A DNA stretch of 64,000 nt. Origin: Streptosporangiaceae bacterium. Its GTDB lineage: Bacteria; Actinomycetota; Actinomycetes; Streptosporangiales; Streptosporangiaceae. Both the position numbers and the translations under genes were made by a program. Positions 41,131 through 48,614 of this stretch are shown piece after piece. The DNA lies in the NCBI GenBank assembly GCA_025964695.1, contig JAOPYK010000004.1:98987-162986 (forward strand). Reading direction: 5' to 3'. Within the stretch, counting starts at the first letter, position 1; each line of letters begins with the position of its first letter. The notes under the pieces were generated by a model. The model was not told the origin of the DNA. It saw only the letters and a program-made list of their open reading frames with translations, and did not search any database.

Positions 41131-41676
41131 GTGACCGAAGGTCCGGTTCTGTACCTAATCGCGTGCGGGGGACGGCCCGCCGCGGAACTCTCCCCGTTCG
41201 TCGTGCACGCACAGGATCAGGGCTGGACCGTCTGCGTGGTCGCGACGCCCTCCGGGATCAAGTTCCTTGACGCCGAGCGGCTGGCCGCGCTGACCGGCCA
41301 CCCGGTCCGGTCGGAGTACAAGCAGCCCGACGAGCCGGACGTCCTCCCGCCCGCCGACGCCTTCATCGTGGCACCGGCCACCTTCAACACCGTCAACAAG
41401 TGGGCCCAGGGCGGCAGCGACACCCTCGCGCTCGGCCTGCTCAATGAGGCCCTCGGCCTGGGCCTGCCGATCCTGGCCGCGCCGTGGCCCAATGCGGCGC
41501 TCGCCCGTCATCCCGCCTTCGGCCAGAGCGTCGCCGACCTGCGGGCCTGGGGAGTCACCATCCTCCTCGACCCCGCGCGCCTCCCGGCACCGGACTCCGG
41601 CGAGCAGAGCGCGACCGCCTTCCCCTGGGACGAGCTCCGCCGGGAGCTGACGACACTCCGCGCCCGCCTGCCGTGA
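41131..41676 (+). CDS. HFCD/phosphopantothenoylcysteine-decarboxylase-like flavoprotein
   Basis: The 181-residue protein has the flavoprotein (HFCD) fold: VLYLIACGGRPAAELSPFVVHAQDQGWTVCVVAT, then the cofactor/active-site motif ADAFIVAPATFNTVNKWAQGGSDTLALGLLNEAL and PILAAPWPNAALARHPAFGQSV. Relatives decarboxylate peptidyl-cysteines or phosphopantothenoylcysteine, or act as UbiX-like prenyltransferases. Here it stands alone, so its substrate is unknown. The start is GTG 41131 after AAAGGAGG. Confidence 0.85.
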   Translation: MTEGPVLYLIACGGRPAAELSPFVVHAQDQGWTVCVVATPSGIKFLDAERLAALTGHPVRSEYKQPDEPDVLPPADAFIVAPATFNTVNKWAQGGSDTLALGLLNEALGLGLPILAAPWPNAALARHPAFGQSVADLRAWGVTILLDPARLPAPDSGEQSATAFPWDELRRELTTLRARLP

Positions 41677-41826
41677 CCCGGCGGGAGCGCAGGCCTCCCG
41701 CCACAGGACGCCGTGCGGGCCGGCGGGTGATCTCCGCCCTTGGTCCCGGCCGTAGTGCACGACACCCTGGAGCCCCTGCCGCGTAGGGCTTTCCGGGATG
41801 GAGATAACCCAATGTGTCCGTAACTG

Positions 41827-41840
41827 AGCAAGCGCTTGCC
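41827..41840. promoter_or_regulatory. KstR2-type operator, type A (AGCAAGCGCTTGCC)
   Basis: Fits the published mycobacterial KstR2 pattern AnCAAGnnCTTGnT in all but the last base. It lies in the 468-bp gap 41677-42144, upstream of the amidohydrolase relic and the thiolase-like gene. An AT-rich tract (gaatatttcgggttag) follows and may be the promoter. The rest of the gap holds only the relic. Confidence 0.55.
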
Positions 41841-41916
41841 TAAGTGAATATTTCGGGTTAGTTTCACCTCCGATGGCGCGCACCGGCGAGGGTCCCACCC
41901 CACCTCGCCCCTCTGC

Positions 41917-42024
41917 CCATGGCCCGACACCAAGGACAACATGGCGAAGCTGATGCACGGCCTCACTCCGGAGCAGAAGGAGAAGATCTGCTCCGGCAAT
42001 GCCGCCCGCGTGTACGGCGTCTGA
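41917..42024 (+). pseudogene. C-terminal relic of an amidohydrolase (COG2159-like)
   Basis: The frame reads PWPDTKDNMAKLMHGLTPEQ...KICSGNAARVYGV then stop, the usual end of TIM-barrel amidohydrolases (LTPEQ..KI..GNAARLY). No upstream part of the gene remains in frame. The segment follows directly behind a KstR2-type operator and AT-rich promoter-like DNA, so a deletion probably joined the promoter to the gene tail. Confidence 0.65.
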
Positions 42025-42144
42025 GGCCACAACAGACGCGTCGCCCGCTGGGGATGGATCGAGCCCCATCCCTGGCGGGCGGCACTTTTTCGCACCGTCC
42101 GGGATCGAGCGAGCGATCGTAGGATCCCGAAGGAGAGGAGACGC

Positions 42145-43281
42145 ATGGGCGGGAGGCAGGGGTTCTCGGGGAAGGCGGCCATTGCCGGGGTCGGCATGAC
42201 CGCGCTGTCGCGGGAGTCCGGCCGGACCGAGCTCCAGCTCGCCGCGGAGGCCTCCCGGGCGGCCCTCGCGGACGCGGCCGTCGAACGGCCCGACGCGATC
42301 CTCAGCTACCACCTCAACGACTCCGCGCCGGTCCTCTATCTCGCCCGTGAGCTGGGCCTAAGAGAGATCGGCTGGCACAACGAGATCTACGGCGGCGGAA
42401 CCCAGAGCGCCTCCATCCTCGCCGACGCGGCCATGCTCATCGACTCCGGCCTGGCCGAGACCGTGCTGCTCTACCGGGCGCTCAACGGCCGGTCCGGCAG
42501 GAGGATGAACACGCTCGGCCTCAAGCTGGGCGAGGGCACCGAGGAGCAGTTCACCCACCCGTACGGCATGGCCGGGCCGGTGCACCAGTTCGCCCTCGCG
42601 GGCCGGCGCTATCTGTACGAGGCCGGGCTCAGTGCCGAGCAGCTGTACGGGGTCGTGGCGCAGTCGCGCGAGCACGCCGCCACCAACCCGCGGGCGCTCC
42701 GCAGGGAGCGCATCGACCTGGAGGCGTATCTGGCGAGTCCCGTCGTCGCCTCCCCACTGCGGCGGCTCGACTGCTGCCAGGAGACCGACGGCGGCTGCGC
42801 GCTCGTCATCACCCGGGCCGACCGGGCGCCCGGAGCGCCGCGGATCCATGCGGTCGTACGAGGCGGTGGCCCCGGCGCGTCGGCCATGGACAAGTCCGAG
42901 GACGTCTCCCGGATCTTCTCCTCGTACGTCGCCGGACCCCTGTACGAGGCTGCCGGGATGAAGCCCTCCGACATCGACGTGTCCCTGCTGTACGACGCCT
43001 ACAGCTGGCTGGTGCCCCGCCAGCTCGAGGACTTCGGACTGGTCCCGCGTGGCGATCTCCCCGCCGTACTGGCCGGGGAGCTCGCCACTGACGGCGCCTT
43101 CCCGGTCAACCCGCACGGCGGGCTGCTGTCCGAGGGCTACGTGCACGGCCTGAACAACGTCGCCGAAGCCGTACGGCAGTTGGGCGGAGCCGGGACCAAC
43201 CAGGTCGACGGCGCGGGCGTCGCGCTGTGCAGCGGCTTCGGCGGCAGCTACGGCAGCGCGGCCATCCTCACCGCTCCCTGA
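42145..43281 (+). CDS. Thiolase-like lipid-transfer protein (Ltp/SCP-x type)
   Basis: The 378-residue thiolase-superfamily protein begins GKAAIAGVGMTALSRESGRTELQLAAEASRAALADA. The loop where beta-ketothiolases keep the nucleophilic Cys is EIYGGGTQSASILADAAMLI, with no Cys. The C-terminal NPHGGLLSEGYVHGLNNVAEAV and CSGFGGSYGSAAIL motifs are kept. This matches Ltp-type proteins such as the steroid retro-aldolase Ltp2, which work with a DUF35 partner. The DUF35 gene here is 13 kb away (28899). It may perform a retro-aldol or related C-C bond cleavage on a CoA ester. A KstR2-like operator and an amidohydrolase relic lie upstream. The start is ATG 42145 behind AAGGAGAGGAG. Confidence 0.87.
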   Translation: MGGRQGFSGKAAIAGVGMTALSRESGRTELQLAAEASRAALADAAVERPDAILSYHLNDSAPVLYLARELGLREIGWHNEIYGGGTQSASILADAAMLIDSGLAETVLLYRALNGRSGRRMNTLGLKLGEGTEEQFTHPYGMAGPVHQFALAGRRYLYEAGLSAEQLYGVVAQSREHAATNPRALRRERIDLEAYLASPVVASPLRRLDCCQETDGGCALVITRADRAPGAPRIHAVVRGGGPGASAMDKSEDVSRIFSSYVAGPLYEAAGMKPSDIDVSLLYDAYSWLVPRQLEDFGLVPRGDLPAVLAGELATDGAFPVNPHGGLLSEGYVHGLNNVAEAVRQLGGAGTNQVDGAGVALCSGFGGSYGSAAILTAP

Positions 43282-43449
43282 GCCTCCTCCACCTCGGCCG
43301 GAAGCGGTTCCGGCCAGAAGCGGTTCCGGCCGATGAGGCCGGCGACTTCCACGCACTCGCCACGGTTGCCGGTGCTCCGGCTCGCTTTACGCCACCGAGC
43401 GTTGCTCAAACGATCTCCCCCGGCGTCGGTCTGCGCGTACGGTGACGGT

Positions 43450-44604
43450 GTGGCGTTCCCCTCCCGCGCACTCTTCGTCGATGTCGGCGTGACCGTGGCC
43501 GTCGGCGCCGCCATCACGGTGGCGATCAGCGTGGCCACCGAACAGGGCTCGCGCCCCGCCGACGCGGGAGCGTACCTCTTTGGCGCGGCCATGGCCCTGG
43601 TGCTGCTGGGCCGGCGCCGGCGGCCGCTCACCGTGTTGCTCGTTTCCAGCGTTCTGCTGTTCGGCTACTACTCCGCCAACTATCCGGGGTTCGCGCCGAG
43701 CTGGGCGCTGGCCGTCCCAATCTATTCCGCCGCGCTCGCCGGGCGGCTGGCCTGGGCGATCGGCCTGCCCGCCTTCTATTTCGTCATCGGCTACCTGGTA
43801 GTCGGCGTGCGTGAGCACAATGCGCCGTTCGCCACGTTCGCCGGATTCCTTCCGCACGTGGCGCTGTGTGCCGTGACCATTCTGCTGGCCGAGGTCGTAC
43901 GCAGCCGGCGCGCGCTGGCCGAGGAGACCCAGGAACGGTTCCGCCAGGCCGAGCAGGACCGCGAACGCGAGGCCGCGCGCCGGGTGGCCGAGGAGCGGGT
44001 ACGGATCGCCCGCGAACTCCACGACACGGTCGCGCACAGCATGGCGACCATCACCGTCCAGGCCGGCAGTGCCCTGCACGTGCTCCAGGACCGGCCCGAC
44101 GACGTACGCACCGCGCTGACCGCGATAAGGGACACCAGCAGGGGCGCCCTGCAGGAACTGCGGGCCACCCTGGGGGTGCTGCGGGACGGCGCGGAGTCGG
44201 AGTCGTACGGCAACGCCGGGCTGGATCGGCTGCCGGCACTGGTCGACGCGGTCCGGGCGGCCGGCGTGCCGGTGACGTTGCAGGTGACGGGGCGGGTGGT
44301 CCCGCTGGAGCCGCCCGCCGACCATACGGCCTACCGGATCCTGCAGGAGTCCCTCACCAACGTGCTGAGGCACGGAGGCACCGATGTCCGGGCCCGGATC
44401 CGGATGACCTACGACCCGACGGGCCTGGCCATCGAGGTGACCGATGACGGCGCGGGCGGCTCCGTCCCCCGGGCGGAAAAGGGCGGGCACGGACTCGGCG
44501 GCATGCGCGAACGCGCCGAGTCGGTGGGCGGCACGCTCGCCGCCGGGCCCCGCCCCGGTGGCGGGTTCGTGGTGAGCGCCCGCCTGCCCGGAGGAGCCCG
44601 ATGA
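43450..44604 (+). CDS. Sensor histidine kinase, NarL-type (HisKA_3)
   Basis: The 384-residue membrane kinase has an N-terminal half with about five hydrophobic helices (FVDVGVTVAVGAAITVAIS, AAMALVLLGRRRRPLTVLLVSSVLLFGYY and others). A HisKA_3 dimerisation helix has the phospho-His in IARELHDTVAHSMATITVQAGSAL and is followed by a HATPase domain (LQESLTNVLRHGG, GGHGLGGMRERAESVGG). The start is GTG 43450 with no leader ribosome site, so it may be leaderless. It forms a pair with the response regulator 52 bp downstream. The signal is probably membrane-derived. Confidence 0.9.
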   Translation: MAFPSRALFVDVGVTVAVGAAITVAISVATEQGSRPADAGAYLFGAAMALVLLGRRRRPLTVLLVSSVLLFGYYSANYPGFAPSWALAVPIYSAALAGRLAWAIGLPAFYFVIGYLVVGVREHNAPFATFAGFLPHVALCAVTILLAEVVRSRRALAEETQERFRQAEQDREREAARRVAEERVRIARELHDTVAHSMATITVQAGSALHVLQDRPDDVRTALTAIRDTSRGALQELRATLGVLRDGAESESYGNAGLDRLPALVDAVRAAGVPVTLQVTGRVVPLEPPADHTAYRILQESLTNVLRHGGTDVRARIRMTYDPTGLAIEVTDDGAGGSVPRAEKGGHGLGGMRERAESVGGTLAAGPRPGGGFVVSARLPGGAR

Positions 44605-44656
44605 GCGACGTTGCCGAGAGGGCGGCCGGGACCGGCGCCGGAGAGACGAGCGGTTC

Positions 44657-45331
44657 ATGGGCGTGATCCGCGTGCTGCTGGCCGACGACCAGTCACTGGT
44701 CCGGGCGGGTTTCCGAGTGCTCATCGACTCGGCCGACGACCTGGAGGTGGTGGGCGAGGCCGCCAACGGGGGAGTGGCGGTGGCCATGGCCCGGGCGCAG
44801 CGGCCCGACGTCGTGCTCATGGACATCCAGATGCCGGAGATCGACGGGCTGACCGCGACCAGGCGGATCACCGCCGACCCGTCGCTGGCGGGGACCCGCG
44901 TGGTCATACTGACGACCTACGCCGAGGACGAGAACGTCTTCCGGGCGCTGCGGGCCGGGGCGAGCGGGTTCCTGGTCAAGGACATCGAGCCGGCCGACCT
45001 GCTGCAGGCCATCCGCGTGATCGCCGGTGGGGAGTCGCTGCTTTCCCCGGCGGTGACCCGTGCCGTGATCGAGGCGTTCGTCTCCCGTCCAGCGGAGGCG
45101 GCGGCGGGACCGTCGCCGGTGGTCGCGGCGCTCACCGAACGGGAGCGGGAGGTCGTCCGGCTGGTCGGCTGCGGCCTGTCCAACGACGAGATCGCGGCCA
45201 AGCTGGTGGTCAGCCCGCTTACCGCGAAGACGCACGTCAGCCGGGCCCTCACCAAGCTGGCCTGCCGGGACCGGGCCCAGCTCGTGGTGATCGCCTACGA
45301 GGCCGGGCTGGTCACCCCCGGCCGCCGGTAG
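44657..45331 (+). CDS. Response regulator, NarL/LuxR family
   Basis: The 224-residue regulator has a receiver with IRVLLADDQSLVRAGFRVLI, phospho-Asp in VVLMDIQMPEIDGLTA and Lys in GFLVKDIEPADL. The LuxR-type HTH at the C-terminus is LTEREREVVRLVGCGLSNDEIAAKLVVSPLTAKTHVSRALTKL. It is paired with the kinase upstream. A perfect 7-bp-arm inverted repeat between it and the MMPL exporter is a likely binding site, so the exporter is the probable target. Confidence 0.92.
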   Translation: MGVIRVLLADDQSLVRAGFRVLIDSADDLEVVGEAANGGVAVAMARAQRPDVVLMDIQMPEIDGLTATRRITADPSLAGTRVVILTTYAEDENVFRALRAGASGFLVKDIEPADLLQAIRVIAGGESLLSPAVTRAVIEAFVSRPAEAAAGPSPVVAALTEREREVVRLVGCGLSNDEIAAKLVVSPLTAKTHVSRALTKLACRDRAQLVVIAYEAGLVTPGRR

Positions 45332-45419
45332 GCCGCGGGGACTACTCCACCGGGAGTACGGGCCGGGTCAGGTGTCTCCACAGGCCGGACGACCGCGGTG
45401 ACACGGCACGTCACTCTTC

Positions 45420-45438
45420 TAGATGTCTGGAACATCTA
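45420..45438. promoter_or_regulatory. Inverted repeat TAGATGT-N5-ACATCTA upstream of the MMPL gene
   Basis: Perfect 7-bp arms around ctgga, ending 16 bp before the preferred MMPL start. It suits a NarL/LuxR-type dimer or another dimeric regulator. Confidence 0.55.
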
Positions 45439-45454
45439 CGTGAAGGTGATGAAG

Positions 45455-47536
45455 ATGGCCCCCTTGGCACGGTTCTGTTACCGGCGACGCTGGCTGGTCC
45501 TGCTGCTCTGGATCGTCGGTGCGGCCACCGTGATCTTCGTCGGGTTCGGGTTCGCAGCCCCGGCCGACAACAACTTCAGCGGCGGCAAGTCCGACTCGGC
45601 CCTGGCCTCGGACGTGGCCACCAAACACTTCCCGAAACAGGGGGATTCGGTCACACTCGTCGTCCGCGCCGACCCCGGGATGACCGACCCGGCAGTCAGG
45701 GCCCGGGTCGACAAGGTGCTCACGCTGGTCAAGGGCGCACCGCACATCGGCTCGGTGACCTCGCCGTACACCGCGCCCCAGCAGGTCTCGCGGGACGGGC
45801 GCACCGCGTTCGCGCAGATCCTGCTGGACGAAAAGGCGGACAAGGTGCCGGTCACCGACACCAAGAAGCTGATCTCCGATGTGCGCGGGGCTTCCGGTGA
45901 CGGGGTCCAGTTCGCGCTGGACGGCAGCTCGGTGCAGACCGCGGAGACCCCGTACGGCGGCTCGACCGAGGGCATCGGGCTGCTGGCCGCCATCGTCATC
46001 CTGCTCGTGACGTTCGGCTCATTGCCGGCCATGGGGCTGCCGATCGTGACGGCGCTGTTCGGCATCGGCACCGGGCTGGCCCTGACCGACCTGCTCGGCT
46101 ACATCTTCCCGGCGCCGAGTTTCAGCCCCATCGTGGCCGGCCTCATCGGCCTCGGCGTCGGCGTCGACTACGCGTTGTTCATCGTCACCCGTTACCGTGA
46201 GGGGCTTGAGGACGGGCTGACCCCCGAAGAGGCGACGGTGAAGTCGATCGCCACCTCCGGCCGTGCGGTGCTGTTCGCCGGGACGACGGTGGTCATCGCG
46301 ATGCTCGGCCTGCTGGTGATGCGCCAGTCGCTGCTGACCGCGACCGCGATCGCCGCCTCGGTGGCCGTCATGATGACCGTGATCACGGCGATCACCCTGC
46401 TGCCCGCGCTGCTGGGCTTCACCGGGCGGGGCATCAACCGGTTCCGGCTGCCGCTGCTCGGCCGTACCCGCACCGCCAGCCCGCTGGCCACCCGCTGGGC
46501 CGGGATCATCCAGCGCCGCCCGGTCGTCTCGCTGGCGGCCGCCGCGGTGGTGCTGCTGATCCTGGCCGTGCCGGCGTTGTCCATGCGGCTCAGCTTCGAG
46601 GACTCCAGCAATCTGCCCAGCGGTTCCAGCGGCCACACCGCGCACACGCTGCTCGCCGAGGGCTTCGGGCCCGGCTACGACGCGCCGCTGTTCGTCATCG
46701 CCGAGACCGGCAGCGGCCTGCAGCCGGTGGCAGACGCGGTCCGGGCCACGCCGGGCATCGCCTCGGTGACCCCCGTGTTCACCAGCCCCGACGGCCAGGC
46801 CTCGCAGTTCATCGCCTACCCGAAGACGGCCCAGCAGGACGCCGCCACTCCTAAGCTGGTCACCGAACTGCGCGACACGGTGATCCCCCGGGCGACCGCT
46901 CAGCAGGTGCACGTGGGCGGCCCCAACGCCGGAACGGTCGACTTCGCGAACTCGGTGAGCAGCCGGCTGCCCTGGCTGATCGGGATCGTGATCGGGCTGT
47001 CGCTGCTGATCCTGCTGGTGCTGGTCCGGTCGGTGACGATCGCGCTCAAGGCGGCGCTGATGACGCTGCTCTCGATCGGGGCGGCCTACGGTGTGCTCAC
47101 CGCGATCGTGCAGTGGGGCTGGGGCAGCAAGCTGCTCGGTTTTCCGGTGGCGATGCCCATTACCACCTGGGTGCCGCTGTTCATGTTCCCGATCCTGTTC
47201 GGGCTCTCCACCGACTATGAGGTCTTCCTCATCGCCCGCATCCGTGAGGAGTACGACAAGGGAGCCGACACCAGGGACGCGGTGACCGCCGGGCTGTCCC
47301 GTACGGCCCGGGTCATCACCGCGGCGGCGGCCATCATGGTCATGGTGTTCTTGACCGTGCTGCTCGGCGCCGACCCCGCCGTCAAGCAGTTCGGGCTGGG
47401 CCTGGCCGTCGCGGTGTTCGTCGACGCGACCGTGGTCCGGATGGTGCTGGTGCCGGCGCTGATGGAGCTGCTCGGGGTGTGGAACTGGTGGCTGCCCAGG
47501 CCGCTGGCCCGGCTGCTCCCGGCCCCCGCGCACTGA
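45455..47536 (+). CDS. MMPL-family RND transporter
   Basis: A transporter of about 693 residues with the MMPL layout: a first helix after MAPLARFCYRRRWLVLLLWIV, a large extracellular domain (residues about 40-170) and a five-helix bundle with GLGVGVDYALFIVTRYREGLEDG. A second extracellular domain is followed by a mirror bundle with FGLSTDYEVFLIARIREEYDKG. It would export lipids, drugs or large hydrophobic molecules by proton antiport. The ORF track start at 45398 lies inside the control repeat; ATG 45455, 6 nt after AAGGTG, agrees with the family N-terminus. It is probably regulated by the adjacent NarL-type pair. Confidence 0.92.
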   Translation: MAPLARFCYRRRWLVLLLWIVGAATVIFVGFGFAAPADNNFSGGKSDSALASDVATKHFPKQGDSVTLVVRADPGMTDPAVRARVDKVLTLVKGAPHIGSVTSPYTAPQQVSRDGRTAFAQILLDEKADKVPVTDTKKLISDVRGASGDGVQFALDGSSVQTAETPYGGSTEGIGLLAAIVILLVTFGSLPAMGLPIVTALFGIGTGLALTDLLGYIFPAPSFSPIVAGLIGLGVGVDYALFIVTRYREGLEDGLTPEEATVKSIATSGRAVLFAGTTVVIAMLGLLVMRQSLLTATAIAASVAVMMTVITAITLLPALLGFTGRGINRFRLPLLGRTRTASPLATRWAGIIQRRPVVSLAAAAVVLLILAVPALSMRLSFEDSSNLPSGSSGHTAHTLLAEGFGPGYDAPLFVIAETGSGLQPVADAVRATPGIASVTPVFTSPDGQASQFIAYPKTAQQDAATPKLVTELRDTVIPRATAQQVHVGGPNAGTVDFANSVSSRLPWLIGIVIGLSLLILLVLVRSVTIALKAALMTLLSIGAAYGVLTAIVQWGWGSKLLGFPVAMPITTWVPLFMFPILFGLSTDYEVFLIARIREEYDKGADTRDAVTAGLSRTARVITAAAAIMVMVFLTVLLGADPAVKQFGLGLAVAVFVDATVVRMVLVPALMELLGVWNWWLPRPLARLLPAPAH

Positions 47537-47577
47537 TCCGGCGCACGGATCCGGCTCAGTGATCCGGCGCACCCGCT

Positions 47578-47608
47578 CCGTGGCCCTGCGATCCGCGCAG
47601 GACCACGG
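47578..47608. terminator. Hairpin between convergent MMPL and kstR2-like genes
   Basis: CCGTGGCCCTGCG (47578-47590) pairs with CGCAGGACCACGG (47596-47608) with one mismatch and a 5-nt loop. A short direct repeat gatccggcgcac precedes it. Confidence 0.7.
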
Positions 47609-47611
47609 GGT

Positions 47612-48286
47612 TCAGTGCGTGCAGATGCCGTCGAAGAGAACCTTGAGGTAGTGCTCCGACAGCCCCTTGGCGTTCAGGCGCCCGCCCGGCTGGAACCAGC
47701 GCACCGCGACCCAGATGGTGTCGCGGATCATCCGGTAGGTCAGCTTGGGGTCGATGTCGTCGCGGAAGAGCCCGGTCACCTGACCTCGCTTGATCTGGCT
47801 GATCCACATCTTCTCGACGTCGTCCTCGGACTTGGTGAGGTACTCGAAGCGGGCGAGCGCCTTGAGGTAGTTCCAGTCGTTCTGCATCACCGTGATGGCT
47901 GCCCGGTGCGGCTCCAGGGTGCCGAAGGCGATCCGGACCAGCGCGGAGAGCACCTCCTGCGGGCTGCCGCCCTCGTCGATGGCGGCGCCGTAGGCGGCCA
48001 TCAGCTCCCGGAAGAAGACCGAGAGGATCTCGTCGACGATCGACTCCTTGGAGTCGAAGTGGTGGTAGAGGCTGCCGGACAGGATGCCTGCTTCGTCGGC
48101 GATCTCCCGCACCGTCGTGGCCTGGAATCCCTTCTTGGCGAACAGCTCGGCCGCGAGCTTCACCAGGTGCTCGCGGCGCTCGGAGGCCAGCGCGGGCGTG
48201 CCCTTCGCGCGGCGACGGCTCCCGCCCTCACCGCCGGCACGGGTCTTCGCCGCTGGTCGTCCGCTGTTCGCGCTCGTCGTTGTCAC
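47612..48286 (-). CDS. kstR2: TetR-family repressor, KstR2-like (steroid ring C/D catabolism)
   Basis: The 224-residue TetR protein has HTH RREHLVKLAAELFAKKGFQATTVREIADEAGILSGSLYHHFDSKESIVDEIL, preceded by a basic Gly/Arg-rich tail. The segment LSGSLYHHF.SKE..VDE.L and the C-terminal WISQIKRGQVTGLFRDDIDPKLTYRMIRDTIWVAVRWFQPGGRL closely follow mycobacterial KstR2 (recalled from Rv3557c, no alignment run). KstR2 represses cholesterol ring C/D genes and is released by HIP-CoA. A canonical AnCAAGnnCTTGnT palindrome lies 79 bp upstream and a degenerate one covers its promoter, consistent with autorepression. The ipd/echA20 genes 6-10 kb away are its expected targets. The start is GTG 48286, and CATAAT at 48298-48293 suggests a leaderless mRNA. 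Confidence 0.85.
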   Translation of the reverse strand: MTTTSANSGRPAAKTRAGGEGGSRRRAKGTPALASERREHLVKLAAELFAKKGFQATTVREIADEAGILSGSLYHHFDSKESIVDEILSVFFRELMAAYGAAIDEGGSPQEVLSALVRIAFGTLEPHRAAITVMQNDWNYLKALARFEYLTKSEDDVEKMWISQIKRGQVTGLFRDDIDPKLTYRMIRDTIWVAVRWFQPGGRLNAKGLSEHYLKVLFDGICTH

Positions 48287-48292
48287 CTTCTC

Positions 48293-48320
48293 ATTATGCC
48301 GTGTAGCACAACCGCTTGCT
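48293..48320 (-). promoter_or_regulatory. Putative kstR2 promoter with overlapping degenerate operator
   Basis: On the minus strand CATAAT (48298-48293) ends 6 nt before the GTG start, as in leaderless promoters. AGCAAGCGGTTGTG (48320-48307) matches the KstR2 pattern with two mismatches and sits at about -21 to -34. Confidence 0.5.
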
Positions 48321-48364
48321 CGTGTCAGCGTGTTGACATCAGGTTACGCGTCCTCGTACCGAGC

Positions 48365-48378
48365 ACCAAGCGCTTGGT
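48365..48378. promoter_or_regulatory. KstR2-type operator, type A (ACCAAGCGCTTGGT)
   Basis: Perfect 14-bp palindrome that fits AnCAAGnnCTTGnT exactly. It lies between the kstR2-like and cebE-like genes, nearer to kstR2. It lacks the four central bases (AGCG/CGCT) of the type B sites. Confidence 0.75.
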
Positions 48379-48488
48379 ACCAGCAGAAATGGGCCGGCCG
48401 GGTGACCGGCTTTGGACGATCCTCTGAGCGCACGCAAGTGGCCGGGGTGGCGTGGACGGCCATCCGGTAACGGTTGTGTTTCGGCGTA

Positions 48489-48534
48489 TTGACAGCCAGG
48501 TTGCCTCCGGCTTTCCTTCGTGGGAGCGCTCCCA
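48489..48534 (+). promoter_or_regulatory. cebE promoter with CebR box
   Basis: TTGACA at 48489-48494 is a -35 candidate. TGGGAGCGCTCCCA at 48521-48534 is a perfect palindrome identical to the Streptomyces CebR box. The -10 is weak. The operator would overlap the transcription start, and the cellobiose repressor gene cebR is encoded at the end of the same operon. Confidence 0.85.
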
Positions 48535-48614
48535 CAGTTCCGTCGGTCTCAGTGTCGAGGCCGGCATCCACCCCGTCAATGGAACGGACGAGACGACCTG
48601 AGAGGGGTCCGTCA

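Noticed and set aside
42100-42130. gatcgagcgagcgatcg near 42104 as another type B operator
   Set aside because: It shares only AGCGAGCG with the consensus and lacks the CCAAG/TTAGG flanks.
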